Translations under genes and position numbers: made by a program | Shown: piece after piece, positions 10,996 through 24,302 of the stretch | How positions within the stretch are numbered: the stretch's first letter is position 1 | Layout: each line of letters starts with the position of its first letter | Notes under the pieces: generated by a model | What the model saw: only the letters and a program-made list of their open reading frames with translations | Database searches by the model: none | Told to the model about the DNA's origin: nothing | NCBI GenBank assembly: GCA_949361645.1 | Contig: OX442417.1 | Coordinates: 1,500,164 to 1,564,163, forward strand | Origin: Spongilla lacustris | Lineage: Eukaryota > Porifera > Demospongiae > Spongillida > Spongillidae | Length of the DNA stretch: 64,000 bases | Direction of reading: 5' to 3'

Positions 10996-13700
10996 TCGAA
11001 TTTGGTTGCCTGTCTAGACCTCAGTGGCAATGTGTTAGCCGGTGTGAGCACTATATAACAGAAAGCAACAACTCTAGATCTAGCTATTGCTAGAAAGAGG
11101 AGTGAGTGGTATAAGCTCCGAAATTCCTCTGATAAAGAAAAGTTCTAGGAGAGTAATAAGCCCTGAACTGTACTTCAGGACCAATTTGGTTATTAAACAA
11201 TTCTACAGCTTCATTTAATTTAGATGAATAGAGAATTAACTCTATTTCAGTTCTTGGGTCCCTATATATTTCATAGAGCTGGATTTCCATGTAAATAGTG
11301 CTTAGATTGCTGTGTATATAGATTGCGATTCTCAAAATGCATATGGTTACAATATGATGCGCATAGTTAGATGACATTACCTTATCTCATGACTCAGGCC
11401 ATGACTGACCTTGCTCCTTGCAGATGGTGAGCTGACGGAGATTTGGCTAACCAAGAGTGCAAGTTGACAGCTTCCTTCCCTCAAGTACCATTAGTCTCAA
11501 ACTATACAAATGAAGAAATTTTTTCTACCACAATGGATTTGACTTTTGACTTAAAAAATAAACATGATTATGGATATGATTTTAAAAATGTACCTTGTAA
11601 GACAAATATATGTGATTTACTGATATCCAATAATTGCAGTGTGCATGCAATTTATAATTCACAATAGTACCTTTGTGTAGAACAGAGGTCACATTACCCC
11701 CATTTAAATGCAACAGCCTGCATGACAATTGCTTTCAAATGGTGGCAACTTTCCTTCAATAAAATCAGCAATAATTGATCAGTCTTCAAGGAAATACTAT
11801 ATCATAATATTATGCCCAGTGCAAAAACAAAGCCAGGATAAATGCTGCCCTGGCTAGTGAAGTTTTTAGGTGCATGGTATACCCTTATTACTTTTAAAAT
11901 TAATGTTACAACAGCATTTGCTTCACTGAGCATTATATTGGGCTGATGCCAGATCATGTGACATGCTCAATCAGTATCAGGATGCAGTTGCTACGATAGT
12001 GCAGTTGTGTGCTAGTATCACAACCATCAGATTCTGATGTGCACTGTAAATAAATTGGTTGCTACATCAAAACAGTCAAACCAAAGAGTTTTAAACCACA
12101 GGTTTAAAATTATGATGGTTTGAAGAGCACACCAAATTAATTGTGGTTTACTCATTAAACTTCACATATTGGCTTGATTACAAATGAATTTAATAAAGTT
12201 AACAGTGAATTGTAATGTTAAAATCAATTAACCTTTGGGGAAAACAAGTTGCTGCCTACACTCTAGGCTTTATAGCACTGGTGAACCACACACTATTGAT
12301 GAACATATAGCACACAAGTGTCAAACCTGTAGGGAAGGATATTATGTATCAATAGTGTGTGGATGTGGTGCAGTTTAGTGGAGTGTACAATTGAACACCT
12401 TTAACCTTGCATGCCCATTGGTTACCTACAGGAGCTACATCAACAGAAGTCTGCATATTTTACTACAAGTGCATGAAATGAAATGGCAAGTGTCTTTACA
12501 AACCAATTACATGTAAACCTATGAAGAATGCAGAGATGCAATAAGCTGCAGAGCTGTTTGCAGTGATTGGTAAAATGAAAGATGCAGATTATTGCGGCTG
12601 GAGAATATCAACAGAAATCACTGTTCTTGTATGGACCCGCTTCCGCACTGTTAATTAGCTGATGCTTGCGTGCGAACATAAAATTGTCCTCCTTTTTATA
12701 ATATTGCTACCTTTTACCGGATCCAGCGGGCATTGCCTTGGCATTAGCCATTGCCTTAGGATGATAAAAATAAATAAAATAACCAGGAATTTTATGGCAA
12801 ATATGTTTAGTTCAACAGCATATAAAGATGTGTGTTCAGATTTCAGCAGTGCCATTATGAAACCTGCCTGCTCATCACTACCCATATGACACTAACCCTC
12901 GTGATCATGGTCTGGTCAGTTTACTGTTACAGAGCTGCTGGAGCAGCTCCAAGTAAATGAAGATATGCACAAAAATTTAGGTGGTGTGTTCACGTGATGT
13001 TTGGCTTAATATTTGCACCTGGTAATCATGATGTATTTGCTTGCAGTAACCCCAACCTTGTCTTGTGAAGGTTGCATGTAGTATGTATGTCCGTAGTTGA
13101 TAAGATTATTTCAAAGTGTATATAGCCACAGGAAATATAATAGGTATCAAATGATTAACGACACATAAATAGTGTGCCTCTGTATTAAACATACGATGTA
13201 CCCATGCAAGGTGTAGCTTGAGAGACTCCTGTATTACTGACAAAGGTATATAAATGCATAACCAAGCATAATCTCAGGGGCAATCCATTTGTAGAACTGA
13301 TATTCCCAAGGGAGAAGCTGAAATATGTGGATGTATATCTAGATGTCTAAGACAACATTGAAGGTGTTGACACAATATTGTAAACTGTTTTTAAAAGTAT
13401 TGAAAACCTTATACTGTACACATAGCCCATCACCTCCACTACCCCTGGCCATAACTTACCACTCCCCCTACTGTAGTCATTTTGACCTAATAATAACCTC
13501 ATTGCTAAGTCATGTGATTATTTTACAAGAGATTGTACTTTTTTATGGCACACACTACAACAAATATACTTGAACATGACCACCAGTTTGGTGAATTGCA
13601 TAAGTATGATCCTTTTAGGCTTCACTGTGAATACAACCAAGTACATGTGTGACTAACTACATGGCAAGTGAAGCAAAACATCCTAACATGCCTAGAAGCT
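10996..13700. other. No recognisable gene
   Basis: AT-rich intergenic DNA. Open frames are short, lack domains and do not chain through plausible splice sites. I see no alignable copy of this stretch elsewhere in the window. Confidence 0.5.
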
Positions 13701-14182
13701 GCCTCATATCTAACAATAAATGTTGAAATCAAGTCCAAACAAAAAAATAAATAAAGTGTATGTGTAAGTTTTAAAGACCTGAAAACTGATTTGCAACTGC
13801 TAAAGGCATATCAATGTTACAATGATTTTCATGATCGTAAGGGTTCAAACAATCGTAGCATTATTTTCTAGCATCATGGTACACATGTAGTATGTTCTAC
13901 CACATACACAATGATTTTATCAATTTGGGCAAAATTTGTGATTCGGTAATTGCAACAAATACTGAATGAGTTACATTGCAGAAAAGATGCATGTTTAATT
14001 TTAATTTAAGGTCAGGGATTAAGGCAAATTGAAACAGAAAAAGCAGAGGAGTGGAGTAGTGGTGTCAGAAGGTGCCCCACACGCCTAAATAATTATGAGT
14101 GTTGTGCCAGGTGGTGGATTGATGTCGTTTCCCACTTCAAACCCTTATCTATTAAGTTCACCTGTGTCTGTTGTGCATACAC

Positions 14183-14189
14183 ACACTGT

Positions 14190-14235
<46 letters not shown>
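14183..14235. repeat. CA microsatellite
   Basis: A pure (CA)n tract at the same relative place as the CA tracts at 37.24 and 46.5 kb in the other block copies. Length and interruptions differ between copies. Confidence 0.95.
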
Positions 14236-14236
<1 letters not shown>

Positions 14237-16062
14237 TATTATCTCCTTCATTTACAGCTGCTTTGGAAGTACTCTACCTAGCCGTGTCATCATCTGGGCA
14301 GCAATACATAACCATGGTGCAACTAAGCATGTCAGTGAAGATGTTCTCCATCATTAACCCTACTGGAGCCCATTGCAGTGCTGGGCAGTTCCAATGAAAA
14401 CATTCCTTCTCCTTCGATGATGTTATACCAGCTGGCTACCTTAACTCACCTTGAAGCAGCGTCATGTGATTTAGCATCAGAACTGGACTGCTACAGTGAA
14501 GAAGGGCTATATTATTCTGACTTTGAACTATTTGAAAATTGAAATAGCAGTTCTGTGTTTCGTTTGAAGTGTCCACTGAAAGTATGTATGTTGTGATTTC
14601 TAAAGCAGTTAATACTAAAACCGCTGAGATAAAAGTAATAGCACTTGTTAAGTGAGATCTTGTTATCTATTAGCAAACACTACGGCTAGGAGCTAGGGCC
14701 ACCACCACCGTACGTTGTTTTCTACAAGGGTCTCTTAACAAAAACACTATTTCTGTTATATTACTTATTGCAACTGATTACTGAATCATGCACATGCAAA
14801 TGTTGCCCTAATACGAGATGAGATCATGACTTTAAGAGTATAGTCGTATTGGTGCACGTGCGCATGAAATTAGAACCTGGCAATAGAGCGGATTATGTAC
14901 TCAATTTTGGTTATTAACAGCGTTGGTTATATACAGTTACGTGTACATGCCAGTGCCAAGTTACATGTCAGTAAACGCAACCCAACAAACAAATTAAACT
15001 ACAGATATTTGCAGTAGCAGCTGCTAGCCTAGAGATGCCTGCACATATATGTGCAAGTTATGCGTTGTGGTATGATGTGCATGCATGGTAATTCTCCACC
15101 ATGCAGATTAATGCCTGAGACGGTATATGTATATTATGTACATTAAATGAGAAGAATGTGTTGTCGTATGCATATGCATGTGAGTATAGCTTCTGACTGA
15201 ATGGAATTCGAAGGGCTCGATCTAACGCACGGATTCCACGCGCAGATACGTGCGCTCATACATGCATTTATGTGTAGATACACGATGTGGCACTTCGAAC
15301 AGTACATCTATACGGATGGATTTAATATGTCTATTTCACGATCATGTACTGATGTACAAATACCTTCCGATAAAACGCACGCATGCATCATTTAAAGAGC
15401 TAGCTCAAGATTGTTCGTATCGTTTTGGTGATGCATCCATGCAATCATAAGGAAATACTTCACTGACGTCTATGTATGCCGTGTGGGTATGATCTATGCT
15501 TCTTCTGAGAAAGAGTTACTGAGCAACTGCATGCATAACTATTATGTGTATCCACATTCTAGAAATTATGACACTTTCAAAGTTTATACAATCAACCCTT
15601 TCCTCATACTCGCTGGTATGTGTATACAGAAGTGGCACCATGCACTATGGCTGTTGAAATGCTACAACAAAAGCAAAAGGTATAAACCCATAACAATCGC
15701 TTCATGCACCCATCCCTATTCATAACCTCCGTTATATACTGCCGTTTTGCATGCAGTTCAAGTTTTTTTCTTTGTTTGTTTTGTTTCGCTCTTAGCTGAT
15801 AGTTTCCCCCATCTGGGCTTTATACGGTAGTACATGCACATGCCCTAATACAAAAAAGAAGAAATCCTCCCTAAGCATGTCACATTTAAGTATTATTATT
15901 ATGAAGCATGACGCATTTATGTATTGCTTATATAGGTTTACAATAACAGCCCATGCAGGTTACTAGTAACTGATAACACGACACTGAATTGGTGCAGGTA
16001 CAATATATATGGCATCATTTGGCACCACATAAACAACACCAAAAATAAATAAATTGCTGATG

Positions 16063-16094
<32 letters not shown>

Positions 16095-16379
16095 ATTATA
16101 CATGTGTATAGCTAATGTATAAATGTTGCGCGTGCATATAAATAACTCTGCCCCTCAGTCTCCCGTTACCATGGGCACCGCCCACCCGCCACACCCGTCA
16201 TATTGGACACCCCCCCCCCCTCCCAGCTCCTTGAATTTTGGAGGAATGGAAGTCAATACTTTGGGAAAGTGTATATTGTAAATGCACACATATCAGTACC
16301 GATGTGGCTGGAAATCACCCCACACCCTCGTGGACATCTACATGTACAGGGCACACATTGCACAGTATTACAGTTTAGA

Positions 16380-16390
16380 CCAATCACGTG
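16380..16390 (+). promoter_or_regulatory. CCAAT box abutting an E-box, receptor A promoter
   Basis: CCAATCACGTG lies 77-87 bases upstream of the copy A start codon, the usual distance for a CCAAT box. In copy B a transposon sits exactly here: the CACGTG survives, but the preceding bases changed to GACAAT. Function is inferred from position. Confidence 0.45.
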
Positions 16391-16466
16391 AGCTGCAATA
16401 CACGTACTTATTTAGCAACCCTACAACAATCTCAATTTTTTTTTTTTGAAAGCCGTATTAATCGAG

Positions 16467-16789
16467 ATGCCGCTACGCTACAACCCGAAGGACGTTCGGA
16501 CCTGCGCGGTTATCTCTCTGATATGCGTTGCTACCGTTATTGTATGGCTGTTGATACCAGCTCTAGGATACAGTATTCCATACCGCGTAAGCCTCAGTAC
16601 ATATATTATAATGTACATGTATAAATATCTTCCATACTATAGCTCTGACTGCTAATTTTTTTTAAATATTTTTTTTACTAATGAGGGGAAGGGGGTAATA
16701 AGTATAGGCCCGCTTATATGAGCACATAAATTCTACATGTACAAGTTTGTTGGAGTGGTTATGCACATAGCCGGCACAGAGCATTGTTC

Positions 16790-16825
<36 letters not shown>

Positions 16826-19800
16826 ACAAAAAAAAAAACATGCCCTCAATATCACGAAGTATTTCTCAGTAATTAAATACCGGTATCTGGAGTGTCTGTT
16901 TTATTTGGGAATGAATGTTTTTATAATCGCTCGCTTTGGAAATTGTCGCTACCAAATAAGAAGTGTAAAAAAATAAAAAAAAGAATGTCCTCGTGCTCAG
17001 ACCAAAAAATACGTCCATAGTTGGTGTAATGTGTAAGCTGAGTACTCACAATTGGTTCTTTACAACTGGGACGAAAAGCCAATACGACACGTGTACATAC
17101 GTTATATACAACACAAACGGTTAGCGGTCCGGAAGCCGAAACACGCATGCGCGGCCACATATACATTCAGGGTTGCCGAAGGCCAGTCCGGCCTGCCAGG
17201 TCGGCCTGCCAGGCCGGACATTTAGCTTGGCCTGGCAGGCCGGACCGTGACGGCAGGCCGGGATCCACCCCCTTATTATAATAAATATTTAATTCATAAT
17301 AAATTATTAATTCATTTCGCGATCGATGTCTATATAGCTATATATGGGACAGTTTCCGAGATAACTTCCTATGTTTTATAACATTATAAAATAATCATGT
17401 TATAACATTTGAGTTGCTGTATCTGCCGAACAATAAAGGCTATCGACTTCCTATTTTCAACACTTCATACTGCACCATTGCCCTAGGGTAAAATACATTT
17501 TTGTGTCTTGCTTGCACTTGCTCAGTATCATCATTGCAACGTTCGATACCCACCAGGTTCAAACCCAACATAACTTTCTGTAGGAGTAATCAAATCGCTT
17601 CAAATTCGGTTTTAAATGTTCTGTTCGTTAATTTTTATGCCATCCGTTACGGAGATATAGTTGAACAAACAATACGTGCACTTTTTCCCGCTCGATACGC
17701 GGCAATAATATAATCACTACCTCCCATACTTTGAGTTTGACGCGATTTGCCCAAATCATCGGCGCGAATCGAGCGGGAAAATGTGCACGTACGTAGTTTT
17801 GTTCAACTATATCTCCATAATGGATGGCATAAAAATTAACGAACAGAACAAATCGATAGATATAAGACCTCTCTACCTACAAACCGAATTTGAAGCGATT
17901 TGATTACTCCTACAGATACAGAAACTGAGTCTGAGATGCATAACATGCAGCGATGCAGACAGTGCGCTTGCTATCTAAATACTTGTAATTAACCATGCAT
18001 TGTGCTTCAGCATGACACACGCCTCCAAACGTTGAGGGAAAAGGTTCCATCTCTGGCGCTGTTGAATCAGCTTAGCTCGCGAAAACACCCGCTCGGACGG
18101 AGTTGAAGAAGTATGAATCTTTAATAAATAGTTTAATAAGTAAATCAAAAACTTCTCTATCGAGAAAGTGATTGGTGGGATGTAGGATTGGTGGTGCAAA
18201 AAGCAAGGAAACAAGGTACAGTGTGTTAAAGTGAGGTTTGGTAGGATCGATCCTACAACTATAACAGTCCTACATTTGCAAATAGGCTTCTTTATTTGCA
18301 AATTCAGGACTGTAAGTTGTAGGATCGATCCTACCAAACCTCATTTTAACACACTGTACCTTGTTTCCTTGCTTTTTGCAGCACCAATCCTACATCCCAC
18401 CAATCACTTTCTCGATAGAGAAGTTTTTGATTTACTTATTAAACTATTTATTAAAGTTTCATACTTCTTCAACTCCGTCCGATGTTCCTGTCGAGAGTTA
18501 TACGTGACGAACGGAAGGAGGAGGTGATGAACAAAAATTAAATGGCGGAATTTTGGTACCGACTTGTCACTCCACGTAAACGGCACTGTCTAGCGAAGCT
18601 CACGTTATATGTGCATATCTGTCATGTTTGTGATGGATGACATGCGAACTGGCGAGTAAAGGCAACGCGTCGTTACTGTTTTAAAACGCTCGATCGAAAA
18701 CCACGCCCACGAAGGCAATCCTACATAGGACCCACTACCGTGGGTCCTGATAATATCATAATGTTTTGTGGTTACCATGAATTACTAATAAATTGTTTAA
18801 TAACATCAATTTATCCGACCTGGCAGGCCGGAGCTGTCAGGCCGGCCGGTCACAGGCCGGACCCCGGCCTGACTTTCGGCAACCCTGAATACATTACAGT
18901 TAGAGATGAATGTTATCTCTGATAATGATAACAATTTATTTGGTGAAATATTCACCAAAAAAGGTACGTAATGGCATAAAAAAATAGCAATATGGAATAG
19001 TTTGCAAAAGGGGTTTCAAGACGATCCACATGCTTCAGATGAGCTTTGTATCCGCTGCTGCATGTTAGTATAAATGTACATGCCTGTATTGATTAAAATG
19101 GATCTGGCAACGAAAGTATATTAATTGCAAAGATGCAGTGTGCCGAAATAGTCAATCTCACATAAATAAAAACTAGTACAGACTGAAACAAACATAAAAT
19201 AACACGTGCACATTCACATTAGCATGTTGACAAATGCATGGCCCATGCAGTGTGCATGCCAGTGCCCAGGGTTTGTATGTACGAGCTGCATGCCGGCATG
19301 AATGCGGAGGTGCATGCAATCTACCTCTGCATGTATAGGCTGTACTGGGTACACTGAACATTGGGTCCTTTTGCGTTCTATACGTATTCACGACGCACCA
19401 AATACGAATCGTTTAACTTTATCATGCACGTGCATGCACATGCATTTTAGAACTCGGAAGCAGGTCCTTGTGGTGTCCAGGCATATCAAGGTTACCTTTG
19501 CAAAGATGAGGTGGAGAATCGCACACTGTGCCTCACACCTCTATACCAGTACACCGCAGAACTCGTAGTAGCAATGTTGGCACATGCTGCTCGATGGAAT
19601 GGGACACAATGCTATCAATATGTGAGGTCACGTGCCTGCGAGTTCTACTTCGGTTTATCTGAAGTCAGTGACTGCAATAAATGGTGCGAGAGTGCGAATT
19701 CTACAGGTGTGGACAAAGATTCTGTACAAGACACGTGGAGATGTGACGGTGAGGATGAATTTTAAGACTCAGTAGTATCATACTGATTTTATACATGTAT

Positions 19801-21031
19801 GCAGGTAATACTACATCCGCTGCTTATGAATCTGTCGACAAGAAAAACTGTTCAGGATCCTTTTACTACGACATGGCGTCTGGACTGTGCAAGCCGACTT
19901 GTGGAGTGCAAAATGGAAATAAAGATACCCTCATTTATGTCTTCGTTCCCATTGGGATGTTTGGATACATTGTGGCCTTCACAGCTGCATGTTTTAACAA
20001 CAGGATTATGTAATGTGATTATATGTCTGGAACGTCTACTTAAGTCGTAATCCGCATGATTCTACATCAATGCAGGTTTAAATTTCCTCCTCTACTGCTG
20101 ATATACTGGCTGGTGTCGGCACTGGTATATGATTCTGGCCGCCTCATTCAGTGCTGTAAAACAGGAGATTATTTTGAGAACCGTGAGAGCCCTAGCCTAT
20201 TTTGTAACATTCAAGGTGGGTTTCTTACTTCAATAAGCAAAATTCTCAATTAATGCCCACTCTTAATTCATATAGACCTAGTCCTGTACCTGGCTGCATG
20301 TCTACTTATCCTATTCCCTCTATTTCACACGATCATACTATTTTGGAGCGTCTGGTTTCCTATTTATTTTAAGAGTGTTCTGGATGAGTACCGTCACCGC
20401 GTCCACTTTGGAGTCATGCTACTGTGCTTCACGATACCTTGGATTGGTGTGGGAGTACTGGCTGGCTCCACAGGCAGTATTAATGTATTATTTTATACAT
20501 TTCTGCCCCTATACGGCTGTTGTGGCCTAATTTCCGCATTTATATGCCTCATCATTTGGAAACTGATGACAAGGGAATCACAAAAAGTAAGCTATTAATT
20601 TGCAATCGTATCTAAACTGTTATTACGTCAGAAATGGCTTTGTTTAGGCCAACTGTACTCCTGAAACGAAGTTAACTATTGTTCTAACGTATGTGGTGGT
20701 ACTCTTTGTAACTACTGTTATTCGACAAATTTTGGATAGCTACGAAACTGATGATTACCTTTACAACTATTTTATCTGTGAATCTTCTGGTTCCCAGTAC
20801 TGCACTCTCCACATGAACGAATTTGCCTCTGCAATAAATGCATTTGACACATTTCACAATGCTGTGTACAGTCTTTCCTCGTATTTTGCTCTCATCTACA
20901 TCATGCCTTTTAACATCATTAAGAATAAGCTGTTAATGCGCAGGAAGAGCGACAGTTCTATGACTATGTCGAGAAGAAACACCCGTGGAACAATCACTAG
21001 CAAACCAAGTGACGCAGACATCAAAGTTTAG
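16467..21031 (+). CDS. Frizzled-like seven-transmembrane receptor, copy A
   Basis: Exons: 16467-16586, 19451-19748, 19805-20009, 20076-20215, 20276-20586, 20648-21031. Total 1,458 nt gives 485 residues plus stop; all junctions are GT-AG and in phase. Exon 1 is a signal peptide with a hydrophobic core. Exon 2 encodes a cysteine-rich ectodomain with the Frizzled CRD layout (CKDEVENRT, later CYQYVRSRACEFYFG, then CNKWCESA). Seven hydrophobic segments follow: TM1 in exon 3, TM2 in exon 4, TM3-TM5 in exon 5, TM6-TM7 in exon 6. FKFPP before TM2, a Cys before TM3, the H...P pattern in TM4 and FLPL in TM5 fit class F receptors. The KTxxxW Dishevelled-binding motif after TM7 is absent. The tail ends DIKV, a possible PDZ ligand. 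A Wnt-type ligand is possible but unproven. Joining exon 1 across the 2.9 kb intron is the least certain step, supported by phase and by the same order in copy B. Confidence 0.85.
16791..16823. repeat. 33-base C run
   Basis: Uninterrupted C tract in intron 1 of receptor A, followed by an A-rich run. It has no match at the equivalent place in copy B. Confidence 0.9.
17975..18115 (-). pseudogene. hAT transposase C-terminal remnant
   Basis: The minus-strand frame contains STPSERVFSRA followed by RWNLFPQRLEACVMLKHN, matching the hAT C-terminal dimerisation domain (conserved SERVFS, then R..L.P...E....LK.N). Only about 46 residues are left; the catalytic core is missing. The frame upstream runs into the inverted hairpin, so the rest of the gene was lost by rearrangement. 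Confidence 0.85.
18093..18481. repeat. Large hairpin, about 190-bp arms
   Basis: Left arm about 18093-18283 and right arm 18292-18481 are near-perfect reverse complements with a loop of only about eight bases. The arms start within the transposase dimerisation coding sequence and contain GTAGGATCGATCCTAC, itself a palindrome. RNA through this region would fold into a long double-stranded stem. Confidence 0.92.
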
Positions 21032-21139
21032 GGCGGTGAATTGCTTTGATGTATTTACATGTAGGTGACAGTAAGATGCACTGTACATTTGCTTCACCTT
21101 TGTATTTAATCGCATTAAAGTTAGGTTGCAAGGTGAAAA

Positions 21140-21145
21140 CCGAAG
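21140..21145. repeat. Target-site duplication, left
   Basis: CCGAAG immediately outside the left terminal inverted repeat of the 6.37 kb element; it is repeated at 27515-27520. The empty equivalent in the copy B 3' flank reads CTGAAT near 62327. Confidence 0.75.
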
Positions 21146-21931
21146 TACGGTGGCCCTGGAGGTCGCGCGACCAAACATTGCACGACACGCGATTTTGTGA
21201 TTGAACAATATAGCAACGGTCCGATTCCGCGATCGAGCAATGTAGCAATCCCATTCCGCGTCCAAACAACCGTCCACTTCCGCTACCGTACATCAACGCG
21301 AACTAGCATTGATCTATTTTTGGGATCAAACAACGGTCTATTTTTGGGATCGACCAGCCGAACGTTTCTCAGACCGACCTGCCAAACGTACTATGGGATA
21401 TACATGTAGGTGGTACCTTCCATGACGTCACCGAAAATAGTACTTCACAGAGACGATCCGGGCCGTAAGTTATCACTAACAGGTAACAAATTATGCATAT
21501 ACACGCACATGCAGGACTAATAGTACTGGAGGCAGCAGAAGACAATCCTGGACATAATCGCGTATCAGCGGCTATTAAATGCACCACGTGGTTGACAGTT
21601 GGGTAAGTGTGTCACTATGCTGGCTACATTGGTGCAGTACCAGTAAACCAACAGCATCTCTATACCGCTCCGCTATACCTTCAGGCTAACATGGCTCAAG
21701 AAAAGGCTCGCTGCACAGCATGGGACTAAAACGGCGCAACGCTGCGACGCCTTATACACAGGATATTAAGGTCAGTACTTTGCCGAGCTACGCAGTGGTG
21801 TGATTGGGGAGCCATAGAATGAGCTGAAAATGTCCAACTGCTACCTCGGGTACCGGTCAATGTGGCGAATGCTTCAAATGAAGTATGGATACATGCACCA
21901 TTACCTTAAAGGTGCCCCATATTTGAGTGAG

Positions 21932-24302
21932 ATACATGTCACATGCCTTGATAGCGTATGCATGCATCTATATTGCACGTTTACATAATTTTGTTTGTGC
22001 ACACCATTAAAAAAAAAAAAAACATTACTTAATATGTGCCTGCATGATGCTGTGTGGGATATGTGCTGTGTGTTGTGTGATATGTGCAGTGTGTTTGTGT
22101 GTGATATGTGCTATGTGCTCTATTCCTACTAAGTGCTAAAACAACTAATCCTCCCCCCACTGAGGTGTTTGATTGTCTTTTGTGGTCAACACCTTCAGAG
22201 ATTACTTTTTAAAATGTGGCTGTGTGTGTGTGACTGTGTTTTTGGGACTGTATGTTTGATATGTTACAGTCAAGTGCTATATCAAAACTCCACACTGCTT
22301 TTGTGGTCACATCTTCAAAGATTACTTAATATGTGACTGCATGTGTATGTGTGTTTGTATGTGTCCATGTTTCCTTTATTTCGGATTGCATACTTCAGGA
22401 TGTTTGATGTAAGAAGTGATTGTGGGACAGAAAGTATGGCTTTATGACATGAGCATGATGACCAGTTTGCAGAGAAGCTCCATCAGAAACACTGTAAGCA
22501 TCATATGCATTGCTACTTCAATCTCAAGCCAAGAGTGGTTCTTCATGTAGCAAATTGGAGAACCTGTCCTCTTGGGCACAGCAAAAACTTGAGAGCATCC
22601 CGCCAGGACAAAAAGAAATATATAAACTCACTATGGCAACTATCGAGGGATATGCACCTGCTGTTGAGGTCCTCCAGATCCTTCACTGTTGTAACCTGGT
22701 GATTATGGCTTGGAGGAACAGCATACCTGGCTCTTTACATGTAACATATGGTCTCCAGGGCCTGGGAAGGAGCCATTTTCATCCTTAACAAGATTCAACA
22801 AAACATGCAAATACTTGCATGTATTAAATGCATTATGAAATTATTTCATTTTTTATTTCTGCACTTGAATTTTTCATTTTATATGCATATACAATATGTC
22901 AAAAGAGGATAGTCATGATTCTCTAACTCTAAGGTTTCATGATGAGCTTGTCGTACCCATCGATGTGCCAACAACAGTTTGGACCCTGCAATGAAACACA
23001 AAATCCATAGGTTCTCCTAGTCAGTCACAAAGCCATGAACCAACAGGATCCATTATGGCAAGTAGCATCATCACAGCGGATCTAGATGAGTGACAAAAGA
23101 GTGCATGGCCAGAAATTGCATGCCTTCATTACTAATTCCTGACGCGTTATGACGTTTTTCCCGTTTCATTACCGTGCACGCGTCCATTGAAATGTATGGA
23201 GGATGACACTCTTTTGATCACTGTCACTCAGGAAAAGATGCCCATGAAAAGGAAAAAGAACTTTATGATGAAGAGGATCATAAGGTATACCTCTGTCGTT
23301 AAACAAAAAAATTAGCCCTCTTCCTGACGCTTCCTCATCAGAATTTCAGTGTTTCCATAGACATGTATGGATTTTGATTTTTAAAATGAGGGTTTTTCAA
23401 GACATTTATGCTTCCTGACGAAAATCCAAGCTAGATATCAAAAAGGAAAGACTAACTGCTGTTATTAAAACCATTAGGGCTGGAGTGTGACATATTACAA
23501 CGTTCATGACCCTTTTACCCTCGCTTCCCTGATCACTTTTATCATTAAGGTTCATATGTCTTTGTAAATACCAATAATTCAATAATAAATCGACAAACGC
23601 CGCGTGCGTGCCCTGCCGCGATGAAGGTTTTCAAGCAAGAAGGCACAAATCACCGACCACGGTATGAATCCTAGCAACGAACGTTCGATACTTGATAGCT
23701 TGTTACACATGTGCGTCTGATTTCGACTGTTGTTCGTGTGCATGGGTGGCAATATAGATACGATTGTACTTTATTTTGGTAGTAGGCCTACTCGGCTGCT
23801 CCAACATTCTTTTTAAGCCCTAGCTGTAGGGCGCGATCATGTTCGGAGTGTTTTCGCTACCTATATGTACATGTACATGGATTCTACAACGGCTTGTTTT
23901 GGTTGCATGCGTTGGTTTTAAACGATTCGATTCCGGCTTACTCACCTATATTGCTAATTCTACCACAAGGAGTTCATGGATGTAATCCCTATAGCAAAGC
24001 CACATTTTTGCACCTGTTCTACCTTCATTAATATTTGTAAAGATGGGCATGTCCTTACGTGCAAACCTGACGCCATATTTTTGTTCTATTTTTTTGTTGC
24101 AACTAATAGTACTTACGTATCTGTATCTGTGCGTGTCTATATATTTTTTCATCTCTGCAGAATGAAAACTACCAATACAGCACAAAAAAAAACACCGTTC
24201 CACAGAGACGAACCTTATAAGGATATATCACGTGAGGAATACATGCGGCAACAACCTACTTTTTTTTTTACTATATCCACATGGGGAAGGTGGAAAGGGT
24301 GA
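21932..24302. other. Element interior without recognisable gene
   Basis: Short frames only. A frame at 22510-22788 (92 codons) and one at 23976-24302 (108 codons) have no recognised domain. If the element encodes a protein it would have to be spliced from short exons that I cannot identify. Confidence 0.4.

Larger units (their letters stand above)
13700..16590 (+). repeat. Duplicated block, copy 1 (upstream of receptor A)
   Basis: This block recurs in the same orientation at about 34.54-43.2 kb, at 46.0-52.68 kb and, from about 15.1 kb on, at 62.84-64.0 kb. Landmarks are a TTGAAATCAAGTCCAAAC segment, a conserved stretch around 14040-14155 followed by a CA microsatellite, the GGCTCGATCTAACGCAC segment near 15220, and receptor exon 1. 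It is the least interrupted copy and serves as the empty-site reference for insertions in the others. Confidence 0.9.
17168..18887 (-). mobile_element. hAT-family element in intron 1 of receptor A
   Basis: The ends are inverted repeats starting CAGGGTTGCCGAA, followed by subterminal repeats of a GGCCGG-rich motif. They are flanked by an 8-bp target duplication with one mismatch (TATACATT / AATACATT). Eight-base duplications and CAGGG termini are standard for hAT transposons. The interior keeps a piece of the hAT transposase dimerisation domain and a very large hairpin, so the copy is non-autonomous. Confidence 0.85.

Noticed and set aside
21369..21587. 72-codon frame that is identical at 27046-27264
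   Set aside because: Identity follows from the inverted-repeat arms; there is no domain and no sign of selection.
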